Positions 1 through 9,737 are shown, counted from the first letter of the stretch. The stretch: DNA of 61,740 nucleotides from Vannielia sp. (GCF_029212645.1 NZ_JARGND010000003.1:1-61740), one strand, 5' to 3'. The notes: generated by a model from the sequence alone, not told the origin. Translations and numbers: made by a program.

Positions 1-1
1 C

Positions 2-205
2 GAGACGGAAGTGACCTATGAAGATGGTCGCAAAGGCCAGATCACCGCGACGCTGGGGGCAAGACGCTTGTGTCGGGCATTTCGAGGATCAAAACGTTGG
101 GGCCGGGACATGCAGATGACTCCGGGTTGTCGGAGTTGTCTGCCGTGTCGGGCCATGAAGCGGGGCCGAAGCGGGTGTTACGCGGTGTCATGTTCGATAT
201 CCTAA
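2..205 (+). CDS. 3' end of an unidentified gene (partial)
   Basis: Only one frame is open from the window edge to a stop at 203-205. It reads ETEVTYEDGRKGQITATLG and then becomes rich in Arg and Cys. The first 20 residues look like a real protein. The rest is compositionally odd, so this may be a genuine C-terminus or a frameshifted tail. No family could be recognised. The upstream part lies outside the window. Confidence 0.3.
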   Translation, partial: ETEVTYEDGRKGQITATLGARRLCRAFRGSKRWGRDMQMTPGCRSCLPCRAMKRGRSGCYAVSCSIS

Positions 206-296
206 CATGGTTTTCCTAAGATTTGCTTGCCCCTTGGAAGCGAAAGACGGTTTCGTTAAAGTTTTTTTAATAGTTTTGTCTTTGGGGTTTCACTAC

Positions 297-914
297 ATGG
301 CGCACTTTGGCCCGATTGTTTCAGTTTTGGCAGTAATTGCCGGTCCACTGGGGGCGCAACCGGCCTGTCCAACCCCACAGGATTTGGTGGAGGGAATCGC
401 TGCGCAGGACGATGAGGGCAGTGTGACGACCTATCGCTCGGCGGGGGTGCCGGGGGTGATCCGCGAAACCACGCTGTTTGATGACAACACCGGCTTTGTG
501 GTCACCTCCCAGGGCGGCTTGTTGGTGCAGGAAAGCGCCAATCTTGCCGCTGGGGGAGCCGTGGAGGCTGGCAGCGTTGTGACCACCAGCTACACCAACC
601 CGCAAGCGGTGTTTCCGGTGGCCGAGGGCATGGTGCGGGAGTTGAAGGCAAATGAGCAGCGCGCCGATGGCACGCCCGACGTGGCGACAGAGGTGCTGAT
701 CGAAACCAGCCTCCAGCGACGGGTGCTTTATGGTGGTTGTGAGGTGGCGGCGATCCCGGTGCGGCTGACCTATCGCCGCAGCGACGGGGATGCGCAGGAG
801 TTCGTTGATTTCCTGCCTGCTTATGGCATCTCGCTCTATCTTGGCGGCGGCGAGAAGGGGCAGGCGCCCGATATTTACCGCATCGTTGAGTTCAGCAAGG
901 CGCCGCCGCAATAA
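297..914 (+). CDS. Secreted hypothetical protein
   Basis: A 205-residue protein starting MAHFGPIVSVLAVIAGPLGAQ, which reads as a Sec signal peptide with cleavage near residue 19-20. The mature part has two cysteines (about residues 24 and 160) and is beta-rich, with no membrane segment, so it is probably periplasmic. The frame extends upstream to 207, but those 30 residues would precede the signal peptide and have no better ribosome site, so I place the start at 297. The AT-rich leader holds a weak hairpin followed by T residues. No family was recognised and the function is unknown. The gene stands alone. Confidence 0.7.
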   Translation: MAHFGPIVSVLAVIAGPLGAQPACPTPQDLVEGIAAQDDEGSVTTYRSAGVPGVIRETTLFDDNTGFVVTSQGGLLVQESANLAAGGAVEAGSVVTTSYTNPQAVFPVAEGMVRELKANEQRADGTPDVATEVLIETSLQRRVLYGGCEVAAIPVRLTYRRSDGDAQEFVDFLPAYGISLYLGGGEKGQAPDIYRIVEFSKAPPQ

Positions 915-1079
915 ATCGGCCGCAGTAAGCCCGCCAGCTCTCCCTTTTGTCTACGCTGCATTGCAGCAATTGCATGGCGGGGATGCGGGATTGGCGGTGG
1001 TAGGCTGGCAGGTGACACCTTTATTGTAAGGCCAAGCGCGTGACCGCAATGACGCAGTCAACACTCAAGGAGTTACAAG

Positions 1080-1307
1080 ATGGCCACCCCCGCAACAAAC
1101 GCCGATTTCGCCCACCATGGTTTTGGCGCGCGCATCGGCGCCGGTTTCAGCCGCGTGTTCGGCACGCTGGTGAAATTGGCCGAGAACAATCGCCGCTACA
1201 AGGCGGCCCAAGAGTTTGCAAAGATGTCTGACGAGGAACTCGCCAAGCGTGGCTTGACCCGTGCTGACATTGCGCGCCACGTCTATGGCGATATGTTTTA
1301 CATCTGA
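1080..1307 (+). CDS. DUF1127 family small protein
   Basis: A 75-residue protein with the C-terminal YjiS-like DUF1127 core: AAQEFAKMSDEELAKRGLTR followed by ADIARHVYGD. The short Arg/Lys-rich helical core follows a 45-residue variable N-terminus, the usual layout in Rhodobacteraceae. Some members of the family bind RNA or affect phosphate and carbon metabolism in other alphaproteobacteria; a role here is inference only. A strong AAGGAG lies about 10 bases upstream of the ATG. A hairpin terminator follows at 1355, so the gene is probably monocistronic. Confidence 0.85.
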   Translation: MATPATNADFAHHGFGARIGAGFSRVFGTLVKLAENNRRYKAAQEFAKMSDEELAKRGLTRADIARHVYGDMFYI

Positions 1308-1354
1308 GCCGGAAGGGTCAGGACACCGCCCCAAACAGGGCGCGTGTTGGAAGA

Positions 1355-1386
1355 GGGGCTGCCGGGCAACTGGCGGCCCCTTTCTT
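1355..1386 (+). terminator. Rho-independent terminator after the DUF1127 gene
   Basis: Stem GGGGCTGCC / GGCGGCCCC (one G-U pair), loop of 8 bases, followed by TTTCTTT. It ends the small DUF1127 transcript and lies about 30 bp before the convergent gene at 1418. Confidence 0.65.
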
Positions 1387-1417
1387 TATGTGACGGTCGG
1401 GCGGGGTATCAGGGCGG

Positions 1418-2392
1418 TTATTCGGCGGCGGCTTGTGCGCGGCGCGGGGCGGGCAGGCTGCGGCCTTCGGCGCTGAGGGCGGCTTCGGCATCGGCGAGGG
1501 CCTTGCGAAGGCGCGGCCAGTCAAAATGCGTGAGCGCGTGGCGCGCGACAAGGCCCATGCGCCAAGGCTCAGCCGCGCGGTCAAGGCGCACCACGAGGCG
1601 GCGCAGGTAGGGGCCATGCTCGCGCCGTTTGCGCAGCAGCTCAAAAAACCGGGCAGAGGTGAGGCGGCCATGGGCGGCGTGCCGGATCATGCTGGCCAGA
1701 ACGCCCATTTCATGCAGCTCATGCGCCAGATGCGCCCCAAAGCCGGGGCAGCGCAGGGGGGTGATGTTGCTGTCATGAAAGAGCGAAGCATGCATGGCGT
1801 CTTCTCTCACCTGCGGATCAAACAGGATAAACACCTGCTCGGCGGCTTCGCACATTGACGGGGCGTAGCCGTAGCGCGAGGTGAAATCATGGCGGCGCAG
1901 CTCGGGAAAGCGCTTGTCCCACCCGGCGCGGTCAGGGGCGAGGGTGGCCACGGGCGCAATGGCGATTACACGCGCACCGGGCGCGGCGACGGAATAGGTG
2001 GCAGCGGCGTAGCCGGAAAGGCCAACGCCGAAAAACACCACCTCGTCAAACTCATCAAAGAAGCCCTCATCGACCAGCCGATCAAAATAGGCGTAAACCT
2101 CGGGGGCGCGGAAGGTGCCATCGGTTTCGCTATAGAGGCAAAGCTGCGAAAACCCCTCGCGCCCCGCGACCTCAAGGCCAAAGGGCAGTGCCCCCTGGGC
2201 CTGGTCGCGGATGGTGGCGGCACTTTCAAAGGTGACGAGCAGCGTTTCACCATCTTCGGTGAGCAGCGCGCCGTGATCCTCGCCGAGGCGCAGATGCGCC
2301 CCGTGCTCGGCACCGTGGGTATCAAGCGTCAGCCGCCACGCAGCGGCGCGATTTTTATGATCCGGGTCCGTTCTGGCAGCCATCTCTCGCAC
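1418..2392 (-). CDS. Alpha/beta-hydrolase-like protein of unknown function (Rhodobacteraceae family)
   Basis: A 324-residue cytosolic protein without signal peptide. The centre carries VVFFGVGLSGYAAATYSVAAPGA at about residues 118-140, resembling a nucleophile-elbow strand-turn-helix (GxGxSGYAA), followed by a second strand (ARVIAIAPVATL). This matches a Rhodobacteraceae family that databases often label phosphoadenosine phosphosulfate reductase. I see no PAPS-reductase motif, so that name should be doubted. The C-terminus is Arg-rich and helical. ATG codons occur at residues 1 and 4, so the start is uncertain by three residues. It lies 80 bp downstream of gcdH on the same strand. Confidence 0.65.
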   Translation of the reverse strand: MREMAARTDPDHKNRAAAWRLTLDTHGAEHGAHLRLGEDHGALLTEDGETLLVTFESAATIRDQAQGALPFGLEVAGREGFSQLCLYSETDGTFRAPEVYAYFDRLVDEGFFDEFDEVVFFGVGLSGYAAATYSVAAPGARVIAIAPVATLAPDRAGWDKRFPELRRHDFTSRYGYAPSMCEAAEQVFILFDPQVREDAMHASLFHDSNITPLRCPGFGAHLAHELHEMGVLASMIRHAAHGRLTSARFFELLRKRREHGPYLRRLVVRLDRAAEPWRMGLVARHALTHFDWPRLRKALADAEAALSAEGRSLPAPRRAQAAAE

Positions 2393-2472
2393 TTCCGGCG
2401 TGTTACCTTTCGTAATTTAGGGCTGATGGACGGGTTTATCCATGGGGGTGGGCGGCTGTTGCCAAATCAGCA

Positions 2473-3651
<1,179 letters not shown>

Positions 3652-3735
3652 AGAATCCTCCAAATTTGCGGCGGACACTATCCTCAGCTTTGGGCGAGGG
3701 AAAGGGCTGTGCGGCTTTGGTCGCCCTTGACCCTA

Positions 3736-3762
3736 TGCGCCCCAGATGCAGCATGGGGCGCA
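3736..3762 (+). promoter_or_regulatory. Perfect 9-bp hairpin abutting the moxR ribosome site
   Basis: TGCGCCCCA, a 9-base loop, then TGGGGCGCA. The 3' arm ends where the AGGAGG Shine-Dalgarno begins (3762-3767), 12 bases before the ATG. It has no T-run, so it is not a terminator. It could stabilise the mRNA 5' end or modulate ribosome access. Confidence 0.45.
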
Positions 3763-3773
3763 GGAGGACGGGT

Positions 3774-4673
3774 ATGCAATCCATCGACGATGTACAGGCC
3801 GCCCTGGGCGAGCAGAATTATGTGTGCGGACGGGCACTTGCGACGGTGGTGTTCCTTTCGCTCAAGCTGGGGCGACCGCTGTTTCTGGAAGGTGAGGCGG
3901 GGGTTGGCAAGACCGAGATCGCCAAGGCGATTGCCGCCGCTCTGGGCCGCCGTTTGATCCGGTTGCAATGCTATGAGGGGTTGGACGCGGCAAGCGCGGT
4001 TTATGAGTGGAACTTTGCCGAGCAGATGATCGCCATTCGCACCGCCGAAGCCTCTGGCGGGGCGGATCGTGACGCGCTGAAAGACGAGCTTTTTACCGAA
4101 GACTACCTGATCGCGCGCCCCTTGCTGCAAGCCATGCAGCCCCAGCCCGGCGGCGCGCCTGTGCTGCTGATCGATGAGTTGGATCGCACCGATGAGCCGT
4201 TTGAGGCCTTCCTGCTGGAGGCGCTCAGCGACTTTCAGGTGACGATCCCCGAGCTTGGCACCATCAAGGCGCCTGAGCCGCCGATCGTGATCCTCACCTC
4301 CAACCGCACCCGCGAGGTGCATGACGCGCTGAAGCGGCGCTGCCTTTATCATTGGGTGGACTACCCGACCTTTGATCGTGAGCTTGAAATCCTGCAAGCC
4401 CGCGCCCCGGAAGCCGCCGAGGCGCTGAGCCGCGAAGTGGTGGCCTTTGTACAAAAGTTGCGCACCGAAGACCTGTTCAAAAAGCCCGGCGTGGCCGAAA
4501 CGATTGACTGGGCCAAGTGCCTTCTGGCGCTGGATGTGCTGGAGATCAGCCCCGAAACCATTGCCGACACGCTGGGCGCGATCCTGAAGTATCAGGACGA
4601 TATCGCCAGGTTGCAGGGGGCCGAGGCGGCGCGGCTCCTGGATGAGGTCAGGGCCGAGCTTGCGCCTGCATAG
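3774..4673 (+). CDS. MoxR-family AAA+ ATPase (CoxD-like)
   Basis: A 299-residue AAA+ ATPase with Walker A GEAGVGKT (residues 40-47), Walker B VLLIDELDRTDE (about 130), a sensor-1 region VILTSNRTREVHDALKRRC and a C-terminal lid. MoxR/CoxD proteins pair with von Willebrand factor A proteins to activate or insert metal cofactors into partners, for example the Mo/Cu site of CO dehydrogenase. The VWA partner lies at 5185, with one unknown gene between. AGGAGG lies 7 bases before this ATG; an in-frame extension back to 3666 lacks family similarity and is rejected. No cox structural genes are in the window, so the client is unknown. Confidence 0.9.
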   Translation: MQSIDDVQAALGEQNYVCGRALATVVFLSLKLGRPLFLEGEAGVGKTEIAKAIAAALGRRLIRLQCYEGLDAASAVYEWNFAEQMIAIRTAEASGGADRDALKDELFTEDYLIARPLLQAMQPQPGGAPVLLIDELDRTDEPFEAFLLEALSDFQVTIPELGTIKAPEPPIVILTSNRTREVHDALKRRCLYHWVDYPTFDRELEILQARAPEAAEALSREVVAFVQKLRTEDLFKKPGVAETIDWAKCLLALDVLEISPETIADTLGAILKYQDDIARLQGAEAARLLDEVRAELAPA

Positions 4674-4737
4674 GGGCTGTGCCACCCTTTTGCCCGCAGC
4701 ACGTTTGCGGGAAAAGACATTGGAAAGGTAACGAGTT

Positions 4738-5169
4738 ATGGCAGAAAACAAAGCAGTAGGCGGTGCGGTTGGCGGCCTGGTTGATGCGTTGGCGGGCTTC
4801 GCCCAAAGCGCGATGGACGCCTCGGTAAAGCACGCCGCACGCGAGGAATACCGCGCCCGGTGGAAATCTCAGGTGATGGAGGTGTTCAACGACCCTTCCA
4901 GGATTGACGACAATATGTGCCGGGTTGGCGGGGTTACCGGTGTGTTGCTGGTGATCGGTGTGGCCGAGCCTCGCGCGATCAACCTTGTGCCGGTGCCCAC
5001 CTACCGCGAATTTCTGGGCATCCATGTTGCGGGCTATGGCAATGATCCGGCCGAGGTGAAGGCGCGCTATCTGCAACAGCCCAGCATGGTGGCGCTTTCG
5101 GCCAATACCCACCTGCACCGGGTGGATTACTATGTGTGGATGAACCGGGTTGAGGCCATGACGTGGTGA
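4738..5169 (+). CDS. Hypothetical protein between the MoxR and VWA genes
   Basis: A 143-residue protein with no signal peptide, starting with a Gly/Ala-rich helix (AVGGAVGGLVDALAGFAQSA), then a charged helix and a compact alpha/beta part. One hydrophobic stretch (GGVTGVLLVIGVAEP) could be a buried strand or a weak membrane segment. It contains a single Cys. No family was recognised. The ATG follows a moderate AAGG/GAG ribosome site. Being 64 bp after a MoxR gene and 15 bp before a VWA gene suggests co-transcription with this maturation system, possibly as an adaptor or substrate. That is inference. Confidence 0.7.
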   Translation: MAENKAVGGAVGGLVDALAGFAQSAMDASVKHAAREEYRARWKSQVMEVFNDPSRIDDNMCRVGGVTGVLLVIGVAEPRAINLVPVPTYREFLGIHVAGYGNDPAEVKARYLQQPSMVALSANTHLHRVDYYVWMNRVEAMTW

Positions 5170-5184
5170 TGCGCACCGTGTGCC

Positions 5185-6447
5185 ATGGTTAAACTCCCCG
5201 ATCTGGAGTTGCCGGAGACCCCGCGCCTGACCCACAACATCACGTGGTTCGCGCGGGCGCTGCGCAAGGCGGGCCTGCCAATTGGCCCCGGCCGGGTGAT
5301 TGATGCGATCCGGGCGGTGGAAGCAGCGGGCTTCACCTCAAAAACCGATTTTTACCACACGCTTGCGGCCTGCTTCATTTCCAAACCCGAGCAACGCATT
5401 GTTTTTGCGCAAATCTTCCGGCTCTACTGGCGTGATCCACGCTATATGGAGCATATGATGAGCCTGATGCTGCCCTCGGTGCGCGGCGTGCAGGAGGAAA
5501 AGGCGGCGCAGGCGGCTGAAAAGCGCGCCGCCGAAGCGCTGCTGGATGGGGTGGACCGTGATCTGCCCGACATGCCCGAAGAGCAGGGCGGTGACACCCA
5601 GATCGAGATTGATGCGTCGGCCACCATGAGCCGCGAGGAGCGCCTGAAAAGCCTCGACTTTGAGCAGATGTCCAATGATGAGGTGGCCGAGGCCAAGCGG
5701 ATCATCGCGCGGATGGCGCTTCCGGTGCGCCCGTTGCAAAGCCGGCGCACCCGCGCCACCCCGCGCGGCCAGATCGCCGATTGGCGCGCCACCATGCGCG
5801 CCGCCATGCGCAAGGGCGGCGAGGTGACGGAGTTTGCCGCCAAGAGCCGCACCGAGCGCTGGCCTGATCTTGTCACCCTGTGCGATATCTCCGGCTCGAT
5901 GAGCCATTACAGCCGGATCGTGCTGCATTTCCTGCATTCGGTCGCCAATGCCAAGGGGGCGGGCTGGGCGCGGGTGCATGCCTTCACCTTTGGCACCCGG
6001 CTCACCAATATCACCCGCCATCTGCGCACCCGTGATGTGGATGCCGCCCTGGCCGCCGCCGGGGCCGAGGCACAGGATTGGGAGGGCGGCACCCGGATTG
6101 GCGCCTGTTTGCATGAGTTCAACCGCGATTGGTCCCGCAGGGTGCTGTCACGCGGGGCGGTGGTGCTGGTAATCACCGATGGGCTTGACCGGGACGCGCC
6201 GGAGCGGCTGGCACGCGAGATGGAGCGGCTTTCGCTCTCGGCGCGCCGCCTGATCTGGGTAAACCCGCTGCTCCGTTGGGATGGGTTTGCCCCCAAGGCC
6301 GCCGGAATTGCCGCGATGCTGCCCCATGTCACCAGCTTTCGCGCAGGCCACAACATTGCCTCGCTGGAAGCGCTGGCCGATGCGCTTTCGCGCGAGGATG
6401 GCGGCGGTGAGAAGGCCCGGCTGATGAAGATGCTGCACGAGCGCTAG
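5185..6447 (+). CDS. VWA domain protein, CoxE-like
   Basis: A 420-residue protein of the CoxE/VWA family. The N-terminal half is helical and Arg-rich. The von Willebrand A domain begins at about residue 225 with the MIDAS motif DISGSMS (residues 234-240) and continues with GGTRIGACLHEFN and VVLVITDGLDR, completing the metal site. CoxE-type proteins act with a MoxR ATPase in cofactor insertion, and the MoxR gene is upstream in the same orientation. Fifteen bases separate it from the preceding gene. The name rests on domain layout and context; the target enzyme is not present. Confidence 0.88.
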   Translation: MVKLPDLELPETPRLTHNITWFARALRKAGLPIGPGRVIDAIRAVEAAGFTSKTDFYHTLAACFISKPEQRIVFAQIFRLYWRDPRYMEHMMSLMLPSVRGVQEEKAAQAAEKRAAEALLDGVDRDLPDMPEEQGGDTQIEIDASATMSREERLKSLDFEQMSNDEVAEAKRIIARMALPVRPLQSRRTRATPRGQIADWRATMRAAMRKGGEVTEFAAKSRTERWPDLVTLCDISGSMSHYSRIVLHFLHSVANAKGAGWARVHAFTFGTRLTNITRHLRTRDVDAALAAAGAEAQDWEGGTRIGACLHEFNRDWSRRVLSRGAVVLVITDGLDRDAPERLAREMERLSLSARRLIWVNPLLRWDGFAPKAAGIAAMLPHVTSFRAGHNIASLEALADALSREDGGGEKARLMKMLHER

Positions 6448-6511
6448 GGAACTTGCGCGCCGCTCTGTTCGTTGACGATCCAACGCGTCACGCGAAAAGA
6501 GGAGCATTTTC

Positions 6512-8308
6512 ATGCTGAAGAGCATTCGTAACACCACGGCCCTTGTGGCCGCATTTTCCCTGATCAGCCCTGCTATTGTCACGGCTCAGCAAGCCCTGAG
6601 CGGCCCCGCCGCAGAGCTGTGTGCGCCCGAACGCCGCCCGGTGAACAGCACGCTGGCCAAGGATCTGGGCCTGAAGCTGCCGCAGAAATTCCGCCAGGCG
6701 CTGGACGAGAAGCCGACCGCCGGGCCGGTCGCGATGGCGAAGGGCAAGCTAAACGGCGAAACCACCGTGTGCCTGACGCCCAAGATGGTGCAGGATTGGG
6801 GCGGTGACATTGCCTATTTGCAGGAGGAGCTTTCCGTCGCTGAGGTGACGGTGGCGGGGGGCCCAAAGATAGTGCCCGCGCCTGTTGAAGCGGCTCCGGC
6901 TGAGGCGGCACAGGCCGTTGTACCCAAGGCCAAAGGCAAGGCTGTGCCCAAGGCCGATGCTGCGCCTAAAGCCGATGCGGCACCCAAACCCAACCTCGCT
7001 CAAAACGAGGCTCCCAAGCCCAATCTCGTAGAAGACAAACCTGAAATGCAGGCCGATGGGAACAAGACGGTGAAGCCGAAAGCGGCCCTTAAACCTAAGC
7101 CCGCGGTGCGTCCCAAAGGGGTGAATGAACTGCCCGGTCAGGCCTCAGAGAATGCCGTAACCACCACTGGTAAGCCTGCGGCCGCCCAACAGGATATTTC
7201 CGCCGTCGCTGAGCAGATCGAACAGCAATCCGCCCAAGAGGCGGACCCGGCCGTGCAGGCCAATCTTGCGGAATCCGAAGCGCCCAAAGCCTCGGCGGCG
7301 GCAGCGGCAGATGCGCAAGCCTCTGCTGTGCTTGAAGAAACCGTGACCGAGGATAACGCCCGCTCCAGCGGTGAGGAATTTTCCTCCGGGTTTCAAAACC
7401 AGCCTCAAGCGGTGGCAAACGGCGGCTCCAGTGGCGGCAACGACGGCATGAGCGACCTTGAAAAGGCGCTGCTCGTCGGCCTTGGTGCGGTGGTCGTTGG
7501 CCAGGCGCTGAAGGGCGACGATAAAGCCACCGTTGTGAGCAAATCGGATGACCGGGTGGTGGTGCTGGAAGACGGCCAATACCGGGTGATCCGCGACGAT
7601 AACGAGCTGATCGAGCGCCCCGGCTCCACGGTAAAGCGCGAAAGCTTTGACGATGGCTCCACCCGCACCACGGTGACGCGCGAAAACGGCGTGCAGATTG
7701 TCACCATCCGTGATCCTGAATTGCGCGTGTTGCGCCGCACCCGGATTGCGCCGGATGGCACCCGCACCGTGCTGATTGACGACACGGTGGAGATTGAAGC
7801 CGTTGATGTTTCGGCCCTGCCGGACCCGGTGGAGCAACCCGAGGTGCGCGAGGGGGATCTGCGCGCAGCGCTGGAGGCCGAGGCGGGCACGGATCGCCGC
7901 TTTGCGCTGTATCAGGTGCGCAATATCGAACGGGTGCGCAAGCTTGCGCCTTCGATTGACCTTAGCGCGATCAACTTTCGCACCGGCAGCGCGGTGATTG
8001 ATCCGCAAGAGGCCCGTGAACTGGCCGATCTGGGCAACTTGATTGCCGCCTATGTGGAGGAAAACCCTGGAGAAATCTTCCTTGTTGAGGGGCACACCGA
8101 TGCGGTGGGCAACGCCGCCTACAACCTCGCCCTGTCTGACAGGCGGGCGGAATCGGTGGCGTTGGCGCTGACCGAATACTTCGATGTTCCGCCTGAAAAC
8201 CTTGTGGTGCAGGGTTACGGTGAGAGTGATCTGAAGCAGCGCACCCTTGAAGCGGAGCGGGTGAACCGCCGGGCTGCGGTGCGCCGGATCACCGGGCTAC
8301 TGCGCTAA
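6512..8308 (+). CDS. OmpA-family outer-membrane/peptidoglycan-binding protein
   Basis: A 598-residue envelope protein with a signal peptide ending near AIVTAQ (residue 25). A conserved N-terminal region (residues 26-125) is followed by a long Ala/Pro/Lys-rich low-complexity linker with repeated PKADAAPK and EAPKPNL blocks (about 125-310). A hydrophobic stretch, KALLVGLGAVVVGQAL, lies near residue 320. The C-terminal OmpA-like domain (about 480-598) contains FRTGSAVIDPQEA, VEGHTDAVGNAAYN and LALSDRRAESV, the Asp/Arg pair that binds meso-diaminopimelate in peptidoglycan. It probably tethers the outer membrane to the wall. AGAGGAG precedes the start and a strong terminator follows. Close relatives are annotated as OmpA family in Rhodobacteraceae. 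Confidence 0.9.
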   Translation: MLKSIRNTTALVAAFSLISPAIVTAQQALSGPAAELCAPERRPVNSTLAKDLGLKLPQKFRQALDEKPTAGPVAMAKGKLNGETTVCLTPKMVQDWGGDIAYLQEELSVAEVTVAGGPKIVPAPVEAAPAEAAQAVVPKAKGKAVPKADAAPKADAAPKPNLAQNEAPKPNLVEDKPEMQADGNKTVKPKAALKPKPAVRPKGVNELPGQASENAVTTTGKPAAAQQDISAVAEQIEQQSAQEADPAVQANLAESEAPKASAAAAADAQASAVLEETVTEDNARSSGEEFSSGFQNQPQAVANGGSSGGNDGMSDLEKALLVGLGAVVVGQALKGDDKATVVSKSDDRVVVLEDGQYRVIRDDNELIERPGSTVKRESFDDGSTRTTVTRENGVQIVTIRDPELRVLRRTRIAPDGTRTVLIDDTVEIEAVDVSALPDPVEQPEVREGDLRAALEAEAGTDRRFALYQVRNIERVRKLAPSIDLSAINFRTGSAVIDPQEARELADLGNLIAAYVEENPGEIFLVEGHTDAVGNAAYNLALSDRRAESVALALTEYFDVPPENLVVQGYGESDLKQRTLEAERVNRRAAVRRITGLLR

Positions 8309-8338
8309 AGCCATCGGAGGAAACACAGGAAAAAGGAA

Positions 8339-8371
8339 GGGCAGGCGGGGTGACTCCTCGCCTGCCTTTTT
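8339..8371 (+). terminator. Rho-independent terminator after the OmpA-family gene
   Basis: GGCAGGCGGGG, loop TGACT, then CCTCGCCTGCC and TTTTT. A long GC-rich stem followed by a T-run, 30 bp after the stop codon. Confidence 0.85.
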
Positions 8372-8389
8372 GCTGTTTGATCGAGATCA

Positions 8390-8441
8390 ATTCACATTCT
8401 GACTTTTGAATGTTAATATATCACATCCTTTGAATGTGAAT
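8390..8441 (+). promoter_or_regulatory. Twin inverted-repeat operator upstream of the YeeE/YedE pair
   Basis: Four half-sites lie in an AT-rich stretch just before the first permease gene: TTCACATTC (8391-8399), GAATGTTAA (8408-8416), TCACATCC (8421-8428) and GAATGTGAA (8432-8440). The outer pair is a perfect 10-bp inverted repeat (ATTCACATTC / GAATGTGAAT). The arrangement resembles operators of ArsR-family persulfide sensors of the BigR/PmpR type, which control this permease family elsewhere. No such regulator gene is in the window. Confidence 0.6.
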
Positions 8442-8452
8442 GGGAGGGCGGA

Positions 8453-9016
8453 ATGACCGCAGACAAACCCCTAAACTGGAAGATCGGCGGCGTTGCTCTT
8501 GGCCTCGTCTTCTTCCTCGCCGTGCTATTGGTAAAGCCGATTGGCGTTAGCACACAATTCGTGATCCTCGACGGGATCTTGGCAGATATCGCCGCGCCCG
8601 AGTTCATCACTCAAACCGAGGAGGGCTACACCTCAACCAACGCCTATATGGCGAAATCCGACGGCAAGTACGCCAAGTCTGCCGCAAATCCGCTAAATTA
8701 CTCTTTCATTTTCGTCCTCGCGATGGCCGCGGGGGCTTTTGCCTCTGTGATGGCGCGCGGTGGGCTTTCGAAATCCGAGCGGGTGGCGCCGGCGCTTTGG
8801 CGCGCAAATTTCGGCGATAGCGCGGCAAAGCGCTACGCGGTGGCCTTTGTTGGCGGCTTCGTGGTGCTTTACGGCGCGCGGTTGGCGGGGGGATGCACCT
8901 CGGGACATATGATGAGCGGAATGATGCAAACCGCTGTTTCGGGCTACATTTTTACCGCCGGGGCTTTTGCGGCTGCAGTGCCGGTGGCCATGATCATGTA
9001 CAAGCGGGAGGGCTAA
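8453..9016 (+). CDS. YeeE/YedE family sulfur permease, first half (PmpA-like)
   Basis: A 187-residue inner-membrane protein with four to five hydrophobic segments and the conserved motif GGCTSGHMMSGM at about residues 145-156. In the YeeE/YedE (thiosulfate/polysulfide permease) family the Cys in this motif relays the sulfur substrate through the channel. The extra loop with ITQTEEGYTSTNAYMAK is typical of the half-size form. It is translated just before its partner, with 3 bp between stop and next ATG. Known relatives move reduced sulfur species across the membrane and are controlled by persulfide-sensing repressors. GGGAGGGCGG precedes the ATG. Confidence 0.9.
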   Translation: MTADKPLNWKIGGVALGLVFFLAVLLVKPIGVSTQFVILDGILADIAAPEFITQTEEGYTSTNAYMAKSDGKYAKSAANPLNYSFIFVLAMAAGAFASVMARGGLSKSERVAPALWRANFGDSAAKRYAVAFVGGFVVLYGARLAGGCTSGHMMSGMMQTAVSGYIFTAGAFAAAVPVAMIMYKREG

Positions 9017-9019
9017 GGT

Positions 9020-9610
9020 ATGCAAATCATCCTCGCAATCGTCATAGGGGCCGCTTTTGGCGCGGTGCTCGACCGGGTTGGCGCCGCCAACCCAAACTGG
9101 ATCGGCAAGATGCTGAGCCTCAAACATTTGCACCTCGCGAAAACGATCATTCTGGCAATTGGTGTTGGCTCGGTCTTGATGTTCGGTGGCCAGATGCTGG
9201 GCCTCGTGGAGGTTGGCCACATGTCGGTGAAGGCCGCCTATGTCGGCGTTTTCATTGGCGGATTGTTGCTCGGCGCGGGCTGGGCGGCTTCGGGCTATTG
9301 CCCTGGCACGGGCGTGTGTGCGGCGGCGTCGGGGCGCAAGGACGCGCTGTTTTTCATCGCCGGGGGGCTGCTTGGCGCGGCCGCTTACATGGCGACCTAT
9401 CCCAGCTGGAAAGCCAGCGGCCTGCTTGACGATATCGCAGGCGGCAAGGTGACATTGGGCGCCGTGCCGGGCGCGTCTTACGACGGGCTGTTCGCGGTGT
9501 CTGGCGACGTGCTGGGGGTTGCGCTTGGGGCGGTGTTCGTCCTTGTGGCCATTGTGCTGCCTGAGCGGCTTTCAGGCGATGGGGCCGGGGTGGAAACGCC
9601 CGCGGAGTAA
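9020..9610 (+). CDS. YeeE/YedE family sulfur permease, second half (PmpB-like)
   Basis: A 196-residue inner-membrane protein and partner of the preceding gene. It carries the second Cys motif SGYCPGTGVCAAASG at about residues 91-105. The two halves together correspond to one full-length YeeE/TsuA permease with both Cys motifs. About five membrane segments are visible, and the last one ends in a short hydrophilic tail. The gene is followed by a strong terminator, so the pair forms a two-gene operon under the inverted-repeat operator at 8390-8441. The substrate (thiosulfate, polysulfide or persulfide) cannot be read from sequence. Confidence 0.9.
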   Translation: MQIILAIVIGAAFGAVLDRVGAANPNWIGKMLSLKHLHLAKTIILAIGVGSVLMFGGQMLGLVEVGHMSVKAAYVGVFIGGLLLGAGWAASGYCPGTGVCAAASGRKDALFFIAGGLLGAAAYMATYPSWKASGLLDDIAGGKVTLGAVPGASYDGLFAVSGDVLGVALGAVFVLVAIVLPERLSGDGAGVETPAE

Positions 9611-9635
9611 GCGCTTCGTTGCACGACTTGGGAAT

Positions 9636-9664
9636 GCCGCGCGGGGCCACTCGCGCGGCTTTTT
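9636..9664 (+). terminator. Rho-independent terminator after the sulfur permease pair
   Basis: Perfect 8-bp stem GCCGCGCG / CGCGCGGC with an 8-base loop, followed by TTTTT. Confidence 0.85.
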
Positions 9665-9737
9665 CCTGCGACCAAGGAAGGGGAGACATTGCCGCCCGCC
9701 GTGGTAGACTGCCCCGTGCGAGAGAGGAGCTCCCCCC

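Noticed and set aside
1418..2392. Naming this gene phosphoadenosine phosphosulfate reductase
   Set aside because: That label is common for relatives, but no PAPS-reductase P-loop-like motif or catalytic Cys motif is visible; the core looks like an alpha/beta hydrolase.
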